NCBI RefSeq assembly: GCF_020164595.1 | Contig: NZ_JAIQZE010000001.1 | Span: forward strand, 62,001 to 126,000 | Direction of reading: 5' to 3' | Source of the DNA: Psychroflexus longus | GTDB taxonomy: Bacteria > Bacteroidota > Bacteroidia > Flavobacteriales > Flavobacteriaceae | DNA: 64,000 bases | Shown here: positions 45,642 to 54,897 of the stretch, piece after piece | Position numbering within the stretch: position 1 is the first letter of the stretch | Layout: each line of letters opens with the position of its first letter | Program-made: the position numbers and the translations under genes | Notes under the pieces: generated by a model | What the model was told of the DNA's origin: nothing | Database searches by the model: none | Seen by the model: the letters and a program-made list of their open reading frames with translations, nothing else

Positions 45642-46885
45642 TGCATTCTATACCTTGACAATACTCGTTCCGATATGAGTAAAAGGACAAAAAATAACCA
45701 TAAAAGGTTGGAAAACTCTTTTCTTTCTTGCTTTGAGTTTGATTTCAAGCCTTCTTTAAAATTTGGTTTAAAAAGCTCCAGATTCATAACCCGGCGGTCA
45801 AAAATTTCAGATCCTTTTTCCAGTTCAGGATAAAAGTCTATTAATTTTATGAGTTGCCCACCCAAATGTTGCTCAATACTATTTTCTGAATTTAATGAGG
45901 CTGTTAGTACGTATTCATTTTTAAAATCTCCAGCTTCAATTAGTGAATTTGAAAAAATATTTTTTTGGAATTTCAAAACTTTTGCTTCAGTTTTTGGAAC
46001 AGAATCACCGCTCAACCATACCAATAAATTATTCGATGTCAACTTAAGACTATCCTCTTTTTTAATATTTTGAATTTTAATCGGATGACTCAAATATTTT
46101 GATATGGCTAAAAAAGACGCTTTTAAATATTTGCTTTCAGTTTTAAATTTGTCTTCAGAATACATTTTTACTTTTAAAGTATCTTTTTCAATTTCAAGAA
46201 TTGAATCCCTGCTTTCTGGAGTAATGTTTTGTATCTCTTTTTCAAATTTAAACACCTCAACATCGCTTATTGCTGAAATAATTTCAACCTCATTTTCACT
46301 TTTTAGAGTTCCAACTAGATTAGTTTTTGATTCATCGGAATTCAGACTGACCCAATAAATATTTTTGTCAATCTCCGGCCGTTTACCTTTTACACCAGTT
46401 AAAAATGCATTTGTAAAAACCACAATACTATCTGTTTTTAAAGACTGCATTTCTCTGGCTAATTGCCAGTAATTAGGAGTTTCTAAATGTTTTGCTTCTG
46501 AAAATTTAGAGTCATAAACAGGAAATTCTGAGTGTAAAAATCGTACTTCATATTTCAAAGCTAAACTATCAAAAAGCCTTTTAGATTTTGGAGAATCCAA
46601 CAACGAAGGTTCAACCAAGTAAGTGATAGGCGTATTTTCAGTTTTGTAATTCCATCTTGGCTCAGACATGATAAAAACCAAGATTGTGATGAGCAGCATT
46701 CTGAGTAATAACAGCCAAAGTTCATTCAATTTGATGCTTCTGCTTCTTTTAGAATCTGAATCTTGCAAATATTTAATGCTCCCCACTTTTATAGTTTTTC
46801 CTTGCTTTCTGCTCCACAAATGGATTGCCAAAGGAATGCTAAGTCCAAGCAGAGCCCATAAAAATGAAGGATTCAGAAAAACCAT
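45638..46885 (-). CDS. BatA-type protein (aerotolerance regulator N-terminal domain)
   Basis: A 415-residue protein starting MVFLNPSFLWALLGLSIPLAIHLW, the signature of the BatA N-terminal membrane domain (TIGR02226-like), with a second segment at about 57-75 and a third at about 393-410. The region between lacks a clear MIDAS motif of a von Willebrand A domain, so it is not a complete BatA. Part of the MoxR-DUF58-Bat set, which in other bacteria is linked to periplasmic protein folding, metal insertion or stress tolerance. Confidence 0.75.
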   Translation of the reverse strand: MVFLNPSFLWALLGLSIPLAIHLWSRKQGKTIKVGSIKYLQDSDSKRSRSIKLNELWLLLLRMLLITILVFIMSEPRWNYKTENTPITYLVEPSLLDSPKSKRLFDSLALKYEVRFLHSEFPVYDSKFSEAKHLETPNYWQLAREMQSLKTDSIVVFTNAFLTGVKGKRPEIDKNIYWVSLNSDESKTNLVGTLKSENEVEIISAISDVEVFKFEKEIQNITPESRDSILEIEKDTLKVKMYSEDKFKTESKYLKASFLAISKYLSHPIKIQNIKKEDSLKLTSNNLLVWLSGDSVPKTEAKVLKFQKNIFSNSLIEAGDFKNEYVLTASLNSENSIEQHLGGQLIKLIDFYPELEKGSEIFDRRVMNLELFKPNFKEGLKSNSKQERKEFSNLLWLFFVLLLISERVLSRYRMQ

Positions 46886-46886
46886 A

Positions 46887-47783
46887 TTACATGAAGTTGG
46901 TGCGTTTTTTTAGTAACAATTGAAGAGCTTCTCCAATAGGATCATTGAGTCGAAACAGTTGATAGCTTATAGCGTTGGCCAATAGAATATCTTTGGTAGC
47001 TTTAATGGAATCTTCAAAAGATTTTAAATAGGCAGAACGCGCTTTTTCTGCATCAAGCTCTAGTTTGGTTCCCGTTTCCAAATCCTCAAATGTGAGAGCG
47101 CCTTTGTAATTGAATTCCATTTCATCATTACCTAAAATATGTAGAACAACCACTTCATTTCTGGAAGTTTTCAATCTTGTAATAACATCAGTCAATTCTG
47201 AAGCTTCTTCATGTAAATCTGAAATAAAGAAAATAAGTTCCTTTTGACTTCGGTTATGTAATTTCTCAAAAGCTTGTGGATCTTTAGGCCATTTCCCTCT
47301 CGATTCAATAGTGATTAATTCTTGTAATAAACGTTTGAAATGCTTTTTTTGAACACGTGGTTGCAAGGCATGTAAGTTGTATTCATTCAAAGCAAATAAA
47401 CCCACTGCATCGCCTTGAGATTGAGCCAACCAAGCTAAAGAAGCTATTAAAACTCTGGCGAAATCCATTTTAGCTATTCCTCCTTCTTCATGCTGCATAG
47501 ATTTGCTGGCATCAAGTATAAACTTTACAAAAATATTGGTTTCAATCTCAGATTGCTTGATGAAGTACCTTCCCGACCTTGCCAGCATTTTCCAATCCAA
47601 AAGCCGCATATCATCCCCGACTTCATAGCCACGGTACTGGCTAAATTCCATTCCAGAGCCCAAACTTCGGCTATGGTTTAAACCAGACAAATGACCATCT
47701 ACCACAACTCTGGAAATAAGCGCCAAGCCACTTACTCTGTTAATGATTTCTGGTTTTAGTAATTGCCGGTAGTCTTGCTTCAC
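46887..47783 (-). CDS. DUF58 domain protein
   Basis: A 298-residue protein of standard DUF58 layout: FSQYRGYEVGDDMRLLDWKMLARSGRYFIKQSE is the conserved block (residues about 47-80; key R-x-Y-x-x-G-D and DWK), followed by a VWA-like fold with FILDASKSM (DxSxS). Soluble, presumed cytosolic, partner of the MoxR ATPase encoded just upstream. Gap of 9 bases to moxR and 1 base to batA. Confidence 0.92.
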   Translation of the reverse strand: MKQDYRQLLKPEIINRVSGLALISRVVVDGHLSGLNHSRSLGSGMEFSQYRGYEVGDDMRLLDWKMLARSGRYFIKQSEIETNIFVKFILDASKSMQHEEGGIAKMDFARVLIASLAWLAQSQGDAVGLFALNEYNLHALQPRVQKKHFKRLLQELITIESRGKWPKDPQAFEKLHNRSQKELIFFISDLHEEASELTDVITRLKTSRNEVVVLHILGNDEMEFNYKGALTFEDLETGTKLELDAEKARSAYLKSFEDSIKATKDILLANAISYQLFRLNDPIGEALQLLLKKRTNFM

Positions 47784-47792
47784 TTTAATTAT

Positions 47793-48794
47793 TTATTTTG
47801 AAGGAAATATAGATTCCAATAATTCCGAAGTTACCTTATCGGATGTAATGTTTTCCGCTTCTGCTTTAAAATTCACAATCACTCTATGACGCAAAACAGG
47901 ATAAGCGCAATGCTCAAGATCTTTTAAAGTTACAGCCAGTCTTCCCTGAAGTAAAGCTCGGGCTTTGGCTGTTAAAATTAGAGCCTGACCGGCTCTTGGT
48001 CCTGCTCCCCAACTTACCCATTCTTTTACAAATTCATTTTTACTGGTTTCTGGTCGAGTTGCACGAATCAATGTATTCACATAAGAAATCAACTCGTCAC
48101 TGATGGGAACTTCCCGCACTAACTCTTGTAACCTTAGGATTTCTGCACCGGTGAGAACTGGATTTATTTTGTTTTTTTGAGTTCCAGTAGTATATTTTAA
48201 TATCTGGTTTTCTTCAGCTTCGGTTGGATAACCAATTTTAATATAAAACAGGAAACGATCCTGTTGTGCTTCAGGCAATGGAAACGTGCCTGACTGTTCA
48301 ATTGGATTTTGTGTGGCCAGAATAAAAAACGGGCGTTCCAGCTTATAAGTTTTACCAGAATAAGTCACTTCAAATTCCTGCATAGCCTCCAGAAGAGCGG
48401 CCTGAGTTTTGGGAGGCGTCCTGTTGATTTCATCTGCAAGAATGATGTTTGCGAAAATCGGTCCTTTATTGAATTCGAAAAACTTCTTTCCCGTGGTATG
48501 GTCTTCCTCAAGTATTTCTGTTCCAATAATATCTGATGGCATCAAATCTGGTGTAAACTGAATTCTATTAAAATCGAGTGCTATCGCCTCTGAAAGACTA
48601 CGAATCATAAGTGTTTTTGCTAAGCCAGGTACACCTTCCAAAAGCGCATGGCCTCCAGCCAAAAACGTGATAAGTAACTGGTCTACGGTTTCTTCCTGAC
48701 CTACAATAACCTTAGCAATTTCTGCTTTAAGGGTTTTGAGTTTTTGAGTAAGTCTTTTGACTTCCTGGTCTAAATCGGCTAGTGGCTGATTCAT
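47793..48794 (-). CDS. MoxR-family AAA+ ATPase
   Basis: A 333-residue MoxR ATPase: Walker A GVPGLAKT (about 58-65), Walker B ILADEINRTPPKTQ (about 116-129), sensor 1 FILATQNPIEQSGTFPLPEAQQDRF. MoxR proteins act as chaperones with VWA or DUF58 partners; here DUF58, BatA and membrane proteins follow in one operon. Confidence 0.95.
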   Translation of the reverse strand: MNQPLADLDQEVKRLTQKLKTLKAEIAKVIVGQEETVDQLLITFLAGGHALLEGVPGLAKTLMIRSLSEAIALDFNRIQFTPDLMPSDIIGTEILEEDHTTGKKFFEFNKGPIFANIILADEINRTPPKTQAALLEAMQEFEVTYSGKTYKLERPFFILATQNPIEQSGTFPLPEAQQDRFLFYIKIGYPTEAEENQILKYTTGTQKNKINPVLTGAEILRLQELVREVPISDELISYVNTLIRATRPETSKNEFVKEWVSWGAGPRAGQALILTAKARALLQGRLAVTLKDLEHCAYPVLRHRVIVNFKAEAENITSDKVTSELLESIFPSK

Positions 48795-48806
48795 AGTTTT
48801 CTTGGT

Positions 48807-49424
48807 TTAAGATGTAAGTGCATACATCACGATGTTCACCCCAAATCGGGTATTATCTATTTTGTAAAATCGTTTGTTCCTAAAGTCATAATCCCATTCG
48901 CAGCCATAATCTTTGTTGCTGTACAACACTCCTATTCTACCATCTATAACAATGGCTTTTAGGTATTCGTGCACAAGATCATCTCCCCAACCATTCAGCT
49001 CCTGGGATGTAGTTGGCGGACCATCTTCAAATTCAAAAAAGACGTTGTACAGCTCATGAGTGTTAGGAATTTTGGATAATTCTGAAGGACCAAAAATATC
49101 TTCCATTTGACGCTCAAAGGATTTAGCGAAAAGCCCGTCAATGTCATGATTACAATCATCAGCAAAAACAAAACCCCCGTTATTCACATATTTTTCAAAG
49201 TTGGCTTTTTCTTTTGCGGTAAATTGTACCAGTTTATGTCCTGAGATATAGCAAAACGGACATTTGAATACCTCATCACTGCTCAAAGGAACAATATTTT
49301 CTACGGTATCCACTTTCAGTGTGGTATACTCTACCAGAGAATTGAGCAAATTGGAAGGCATGCGCTGGTCCACATCCCAATCTCCGGATTCGTATTGAAG
49401 TCTTGTAAAGAAAAAGCTGCTCAT
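48807..49424 (-). CDS. DUF4159 protein, first gene of the MoxR operon
   Basis: A 205-residue protein. FFFTRLQYESGDWDVDQRMPSNLL is the typical DUF4159 start and FVFADDCNHDID (Asp/Cys cluster, about 85-96) the central motif; a glutamine-amidotransferase-like fold is likely. Unlike many relatives, no signal peptide is visible, so it may be cytosolic. It opens the minus-strand operon with moxR 12 bases downstream. Confidence 0.85.
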   Translation of the reverse strand: MSSFFFTRLQYESGDWDVDQRMPSNLLNSLVEYTTLKVDTVENIVPLSSDEVFKCPFCYISGHKLVQFTAKEKANFEKYVNNGGFVFADDCNHDIDGLFAKSFERQMEDIFGPSELSKIPNTHELYNVFFEFEDGPPTTSQELNGWGDDLVHEYLKAIVIDGRIGVLYSNKDYGCEWDYDFRNKRFYKIDNTRFGVNIVMYALTS

Positions 49425-49452
49425 TACATTATATATTGTTCACCTTTAAAGT

Positions 49453-49484
49453 TGAAAATAACGGTTATTGAAGGTTCCATCAAA
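49453..49484 (-). promoter_or_regulatory. Candidate promoter of the DUF4159-MoxR operon
   Basis: On the minus strand TTTG (49481-49484), 20 bases, then TATTTTCA (49453-49460), two mismatches from TAnnTTTG. It shows the operon can be started separately from tldD-tldE, which ends at its own terminator. Confidence 0.35.
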
Positions 49485-49617
49485 AATAAGTTTTGCGTTT
49501 TTGAAACTTAATTTCGTGAAGCTGTTAGTCTTGTTTCGAACTAAAATTACTCTTGAAATTTCAATTCTCTAATTTATAAACAAATAAAAACTTATTTATT
49601 ACAGTTTATAGAAAATG

Positions 49618-49657
49618 AAAACTGATTGGAGTGAACTCGTCACACCAATCAGTTTTT
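49618..49657 (-). terminator. Intrinsic terminator of the tldD-tldE operon
   Basis: AAAACTGATTGG and CCAATCAGTTTT pair over 12 bases around a 15-base loop; on the minus strand it ends in TTTTC and begins 17 bases after the tldE stop. Confidence 0.8.
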
Positions 49658-49673
49658 GAATATCATTTTTAAG

Positions 49674-50987
49674 CTATATCGCGTCAGAAAGACTGGTAAA
49701 CGTGAAGTCTCTGACTTTCATGTAAGGAATCAAATTTCCATTGATTCTTACTTGTTCCCCAAGAGCTTCCAAATTATTCAACATGATAATCGGACTTTCA
49801 TTGAATCTAAAGTTTTTCACAGGATATCTTATTTTTCCATTTTCGATGTAGAAAGTACCGTCTCTGGTAAGGCCTGTGTACAACAAAGTTTGTGGGTCTA
49901 CACTCCTGATATACCATAACCTTGTCACCAGAATTCCTCGTTTAGTACTTTTTATAAGTTCTTCGCGTGAAGCGTCTCCCCCTTCCATGATAAAGTTGGA
50001 AGGAAAAGGTACAGGATCTACTCCTTTCTCCTTAGCCCAGTACCGGCTGTAAGCCAGATTTTTGACCACTCCATTTTCTATCCACTTCATTTTTTTGAGC
50101 GGTAAACCTTCCCCATTCCACGTAGAAGTCGGCACATCGGGATGTAAAGGATCACTCCAAACATTCACACGTTCGTCAACAATTTTTTGTCCCATTTTGG
50201 TCCCATCGTCTTTGGACATGAAGCTACGGCCTTCATCGGCTGTACGGGCATTAAACGCTCCAGACATATTTCTAAGCAAGTCTGCAGATGCAGCAGGTTC
50301 TAAAATCACTGTATATTTTCCAGGTTCTATGGCTCTCGCTTCACGGGACATTACAGCTTTATCGATCGCCACTTTAGCGGCTTCTTCCGGATTGAATTTA
50401 CGAACATCATTGAAATCTCTCGAAACCCAACCCGAACCAGTGCCATCGTTGGTTCTCATGGTTACTGTAAATCCTACATCTGTAGATTTGTTGTAAGCGA
50501 ATAATCCGTTGGAGTTCAGCATAGCACTGAATCCAGATGAATCGTCCAAAAAACCGGCAGCGGTTACATCTTGTTCTGAAGCTGGATTTATACTTTTGGC
50601 TGCAACTTCTGCACGAAATTCTGGTTTGATATTCGCTGTCGCTTCCACAAAAGTAATAGAGTCATCATAAGTCTGTGGAGCCAGCGGCGCCATAAATTCA
50701 GGATTTTCTGGAGAAAGTTTTGCCAGTTCTTCAGCCCTTTTAACTACGTTTTTTAAAGATTCATCATCAAATTCGTCTACGGTTGCAGTCCCAGATTTTT
50801 TCCCATAACTGGCTTCTACGGCGAGGGTTTGATTGGAACGGTGTCCAGATGTCGAAACTGTATTTCGGGCGTAACGAATGTTTCCACTCTCGCTACCTCC
50901 CATATTGATTACACAAGCATCTGCAGTAGAAAAGCTCAAGGCTTTTTCCATGATTTGTCTTGCTTCTTCTTTGGTATATATTGCCAT
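49674..50987 (-). CDS. TldE/PmbA-type metalloprotease subunit
   Basis: A 437-residue member of the TldD/PmbA family without the HExxxH metal motif, as expected of the TldE partner. Seen: ESGNIRYARNTVSTSGHRSN near the N-terminus, GKYTVILEPAASADLLRNM in the middle and ENGKIRYPVKNFRFNESP near the C-terminus. TldD and TldE form a heterodimeric protease that trims unfolded or modified peptides. The gene is 30 bases downstream of tldD. Confidence 0.92.
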   Translation of the reverse strand: MAIYTKEEARQIMEKALSFSTADACVINMGGSESGNIRYARNTVSTSGHRSNQTLAVEASYGKKSGTATVDEFDDESLKNVVKRAEELAKLSPENPEFMAPLAPQTYDDSITFVEATANIKPEFRAEVAAKSINPASEQDVTAAGFLDDSSGFSAMLNSNGLFAYNKSTDVGFTVTMRTNDGTGSGWVSRDFNDVRKFNPEEAAKVAIDKAVMSREARAIEPGKYTVILEPAASADLLRNMSGAFNARTADEGRSFMSKDDGTKMGQKIVDERVNVWSDPLHPDVPTSTWNGEGLPLKKMKWIENGVVKNLAYSRYWAKEKGVDPVPFPSNFIMEGGDASREELIKSTKRGILVTRLWYIRSVDPQTLLYTGLTRDGTFYIENGKIRYPVKNFRFNESPIIMLNNLEALGEQVRINGNLIPYMKVRDFTFTSLSDAI

Positions 50988-51017
50988 TTCTATAATTCTT
51001 TTTTAGTTCACCGATTA

Positions 51018-52661
51018 TTAAACACTTCTACCTGTATTGATCACATTGACGCCGTCAAATCTGGAAGTAGAACTTCCATGAGAAACAGCACTTACTTGGG
51101 AAGGCTGACCTTTTCCATCGAAGAAAGAACCAAACATGCGGTAGTCGCTTTCATCACAAATTTTGGTACAAGAATTCCAGAATTCCTGTGTATTGGACTG
51201 GTAAGCGACATCATCCAGCATCCCCACGATTTCACCGTTCTTGATCTCGTAAAATACAGTTCCTCCAAACTGGAAGTTGTAGCGCTGCTGATCTATTGAG
51301 TAAGACCCACGACCTGCGATGTAAATTCCTTTTTCTACATTCTTAATCATGTCATTGATTGAGTATTTTTCTTTACCAGCTTCTAGAGAAACATTTGGCA
51401 TGCGTTGAAACTGAACATCGTTCCAACTTTGAGCATAGCAGCAACCATGAGATTCTTTTTGATCAATCATATGAACCTGATCCCGAATTGCCTGATAGTT
51501 GGTCAACACGCCATTTCTTACCAAATCCCATTTCTTGGTTTTCACCCCTTCATCATCAAACCCCACAGCCCCAAGAGAATGTTTCTGAGTTTTATCTGCA
51601 ACAAGGTTAACGATGTCACTTCCGTATTTGAAATCTCCAGATTTCCACTTATCTAATGTGGCAAAACTCGTTCCTGCATAATTGGCTTCATAACCAAGTA
51701 CACGGTCCAGTTCTAAAGGATGACCTACAGACTCATGAATAGTTAAGCCTAAATGGTTAGGTTCTAACACCAAATCGTATTTTCCTGGCTGAACTGACTT
51801 AGCCGTAAGCATTTCTTTAGCCTGCTTGGCCGCCAAGGTCGCATCTTCTACGATGTCATAACTATTGCGGTATAGTCTCAGTCCTGAAGGACCTTCCAGT
51901 TTCTCAGACTCAAGACCATCCATATATTCATACCCCATGCCCATTGGTGCACTCATGGCTTGACGGGATTTGAATTTTCCTGCTCCACGGTCTATGGCGG
52001 TCACACCGAAGGTTGGCCAAATCCTATGAATGTCCTGATCTATATAAGAACCTTCAGTAGAAGCGAAGTACTTTTGTTCATTCACCATAAACAAGGCGGA
52101 ATTCACAAAATTAGCTCCGTTTTCCATCGCAGCTGCGTTGGCGCTGAGCAATAAATCTACTTTTTCAGACACCGGAACTTTTTTAAAGTCTTTTTTAATC
52201 GGAGTTTTCCAGGACACTTCGCCATGTGATTCGACTGGGGCCAGTTGGACAGGATCTTTTTGAATTTTAGAATTCGCCTTGGCGATAGCTACCGCTTGTT
52301 GCGTAGCTTTCATGATGCCATCTTCGGTCACGCTATTTGTTGAGGCAAATCCCCAGGTTCCGTTGGCAATCACACGAATACCAATTCCAAAAGACTCAGT
52401 ATTGACCACATTTTGAACTTTGTCTTCTCTCGTAAACACATACTGGTTGAGATAGCGACCTATCCTGGCATCAGCATAAGTAGATCCCAAAGATCTCGCT
52501 GTGTTCAAAGCTACATCTGCAAGTTTCCTTTTGGTTAGGATATCCATGCCAGGCATCAAAAGTGCATCGGCTGTGATGCTACTCCCCATCATCATAGAAG
52601 GAACCAACATGGCTGCACCTGCACCCATTCCGCTTAATTGAACAAACTTTCTTCTTTTCAT
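51018..52661 (-). CDS. TldD-type metalloprotease with Tat-like signal
   Basis: A 547-residue TldD relative. The catalytic zinc motif HESVGH is at residues 309-314, inside LTIHESVGHPLELDRVLG. The N-terminus begins MKRRKFVQLSGMGAGAAMLVP, a twin-arginine-type signal absent from E. coli TldD, so export through Tat is likely and the protein may act in the periplasm. The partner TldE has no signal and could be carried along as a complex or stay inside. Confidence 0.92.
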   Translation of the reverse strand: MKRRKFVQLSGMGAGAAMLVPSMMMGSSITADALLMPGMDILTKRKLADVALNTARSLGSTYADARIGRYLNQYVFTREDKVQNVVNTESFGIGIRVIANGTWGFASTNSVTEDGIMKATQQAVAIAKANSKIQKDPVQLAPVESHGEVSWKTPIKKDFKKVPVSEKVDLLLSANAAAMENGANFVNSALFMVNEQKYFASTEGSYIDQDIHRIWPTFGVTAIDRGAGKFKSRQAMSAPMGMGYEYMDGLESEKLEGPSGLRLYRNSYDIVEDATLAAKQAKEMLTAKSVQPGKYDLVLEPNHLGLTIHESVGHPLELDRVLGYEANYAGTSFATLDKWKSGDFKYGSDIVNLVADKTQKHSLGAVGFDDEGVKTKKWDLVRNGVLTNYQAIRDQVHMIDQKESHGCCYAQSWNDVQFQRMPNVSLEAGKEKYSINDMIKNVEKGIYIAGRGSYSIDQQRYNFQFGGTVFYEIKNGEIVGMLDDVAYQSNTQEFWNSCTKICDESDYRMFGSFFDGKGQPSQVSAVSHGSSTSRFDGVNVINTGRSV

Positions 52662-53444
52662 AAAAATCTTCTGTTTTTTGATTGAATGATTTGTTTAACA
52701 ATTAAGAAAACAACAAAGTTCAAATTACGTCATGTCTTACAAAAAGTTGATTCTATTGCTATAATTCTTAATTAATGCCTAAAATAATATTTTTTACTAA
52801 ACTTTACTGCTTAATATTGAGTAGAATCTGAATGTTAACAAAAGAACAATTTGGAAGTCCATCCTTATTCTCTTTTAGAAGATTTTGCGCATCCTGAATT
52901 TATGCTCTACGATACATTTCTTAATACTTCTGGTTGACCTAAAAAATCCAGCTTGGCAAGATGACTTCTGAAGATTTTTCGGAATATTCAGAATCTGATA
53001 AGGATTCTGATGATAAAGTGTCCTGAATGAAAGTCCCAAGCCTGTTGACCATGATTTTGAATTGATCTTGTAAAATTATAATCTAATAAATATTAGAATC
53101 TATAAGAAACTCGAGGAAATGATTTTTTTTAGAGTGATTTTCAGAAATAGAATTAAAATACCTAGAAAATTATCCTGAGTAGTCATAAACTTATACTGAC
53201 CTAAATCCTGTTTATGAATCCAGACGTTCTTAAAACCCTGTCACGAGAAAAATAACACGATAACTAAAAACTATTCAAAACACCAATCCAACGTATCACT
53301 TTCAGTTGAATCTACAAACAAAACTAAATTCATTAAACTTACTTATAGCAACGAAGCAATGTATTGTAAATCACCCAATATAGAAGAAACAAAATCAAAC
53401 TAAACAGCAAAAGAATTTATTAGACAATCACTAATTAGGATTCT
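52662..53444. other. 783-base gap, decayed coding traces only
   Basis: No intact gene, hairpin terminator or clear promoter. Around 52856-52940 the plus strand reads VHPYSLLEDFAHPEFMLYDT in one frame before a stop, and short codon-like stretches (DLKNPAWQDDF; EDFSEYSESDKDSDD) follow in shifting frames to about 53080. They look like remains of a lost gene but match nothing I recognise. Confidence 0.4.
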
Positions 53445-54137
53445 TTACTTCTGCTCTAGTTTATCTTTCAAGACACTCCAGACGTTTTCTCTAACGATTT
53501 TATAACCTTCGGCGGTGGGATGAATTCCGTCGGGCTGGTTGAGTTCCGGATTGCCTGCAACGCCTTCCAAAAGAAAAGGAATAAGGGCAACATCATTTTT
53601 CTCGGCCAGTTCTGGAAAGATATTCTTAAATTCAGAGGTATAATCCTGTCCCATATTTGGAGGAATCTGCATGCCTGCAAGAACGATTTTAGTATCTGGA
53701 TTTTTGGTTTTTACTGTAATGATGATGTCCTGAAGGTTTTGCCGAGTTTCCTTCAGCGGTATTCCTCGCAGGCCATCGTTAGCGCCCAATTCTAAAACAA
53801 AAATATCTACATTTTGTTTCAATACCCAGTCTATCCGGTTTTTTCCACTGGCTGTGGTTTCACCGCTCAATCCGGCATTGACAACTTCATAATCATAGCC
53901 GAGGGAATCCAATCTGTTTTGAATTAATGTAGGGAAAGCTTCAGAAGGTTCTAAGCCCATTCCTGCCGTGAGGCTGTTCCCAAAGAAAAGAATAACATCC
54001 TTCTCGCTTTCTTTAGTTTCAGTTTCGGTTTTTGCTTCTTCAGAAGTTTTGTTTTCGGGCTGTTTTTCAGTTTTCCCTCCACAGGAAAATAGCATTAGTA
54101 CTATCATAATTGCGCCAAAGCGCCTTAAGTTTCTCAT
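53445..54137 (-). CDS. SGNH/GDSL arylesterase lipoprotein (TesA-like)
   Basis: About 230 residues. Signal with lipobox LFSC, then SGNH hydrolase blocks: ILFFGNSLTAGMGL (block I, catalytic Ser, written GNSL rather than GDSL), NAGLSGETT (block II), LELGANDGLRG (block III) and DGIHPTAEGY (block V, catalytic Asp-x-x-His). The ATG at 54137 is used; the frame extends to a TTG at 54158. It is divergent from an ABC ATPase and permease pair, the same order as tesA-ybbA-ybbP in E. coli, which suggests a shared role in lipid or lysophospholipid handling at the envelope. Confidence 0.9.
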   Translation of the reverse strand: MRNLRRFGAIMIVLMLFSCGGKTEKQPENKTSEEAKTETETKESEKDVILFFGNSLTAGMGLEPSEAFPTLIQNRLDSLGYDYEVVNAGLSGETTASGKNRIDWVLKQNVDIFVLELGANDGLRGIPLKETRQNLQDIIITVKTKNPDTKIVLAGMQIPPNMGQDYTSEFKNIFPELAEKNDVALIPFLLEGVAGNPELNQPDGIHPTAEGYKIVRENVWSVLKDKLEQK

Positions 54138-54210
54138 AACAAAGGGGTTTATAACCAAACTGTTTCTTTATTTTGTTTTCTTTTTAAGAAAGCAATAATT
54201 TCAATTACAC

Positions 54211-54897
54211 ATGGCAAAGATATTAAACGTTCACCATCTTGAGAAGAGCTATTCTAGCGGTTCCAAGAATTTAAAAGTACTGCAGGACATTAACTTTGAA
54301 GTAGAAGAGCAGAAAACTTTTGCTATCGTTGGTCCATCGGGAAGTGGAAAGACAACTTTGCTTGGGCTTTGTGCTGGCCTTGATAGCCCTGACTCTGGTT
54401 CTATAAAGTTATGCGGAAGTGAATTGAGTAATCTAGGTGAAGATGAACGCGCACTGCTTAGAAATAAACATATTGGATTTGTGTTTCAGGATTTTCAATT
54501 GTTGCCCACCCTAACGGCATTGGAAAATGTAGCTGTTCCCCTGGAACTTCAAGGTGATAAAAAAGCTTTAAAAATAGGTAAGGAATTACTGGAAAAAGTA
54601 GGTTTGGGAGACCGTATTCACCATTATCCTTCTCAGCTTTCTGGTGGCGAACAGCAACGTGTGGCTTTGGCGCGTGCTTTTTCCAACAAGCCCTCTATTC
54701 TGTTTGCAGATGAACCTACAGGAAATCTAGATGCTGAAACTGGAGAAAAAGTGGAGGAACTGCTTTTTGAACTCAACAGAGAATCTGGGACTACTCTTAT
54801 CATTGTTACCCACGATATAGAATTGGCCAATAAAACGCAGCATATATTGAGATTGAAAGGAGGGAGAATTGTGGAGAATAATGAAAAGCAGGTATAA
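54211..54897 (+). CDS. ABC transporter ATP-binding protein (YbbA/LolD-like)
   Basis: A 228-residue ATPase: Walker A GPSGSGKTTLL (about 39-49), Q-loop FQDFQLLPTLTALENV, signature LSGGEQQRVALARAF (about 140-154), Walker B ILFADEPTGNLD, switch His in IIVTHD. It belongs to the MacB/LolD/FtsE group that works with FtsX-like permeases rather than in solute import. The stop codon overlaps the permease start by one base (TAATG). Confidence 0.93.
   Translation: MAKILNVHHLEKSYSSGSKNLKVLQDINFEVEEQKTFAIVGPSGSGKTTLLGLCAGLDSPDSGSIKLCGSELSNLGEDERALLRNKHIGFVFQDFQLLPTLTALENVAVPLELQGDKKALKIGKELLEKVGLGDRIHHYPSQLSGGEQQRVALARAFSNKPSILFADEPTGNLDAETGEKVEELLFELNRESGTTLIIVTHDIELANKTQHILRLKGGRIVENNEKQV

Noticed and set aside
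50062-51299. Plus-strand frames of 144 and 156 residues opposite tldE and tldD
   Set aside because: Shadows of two well-conserved genes; compositions are Ser/Thr-rich as expected for antisense frames.
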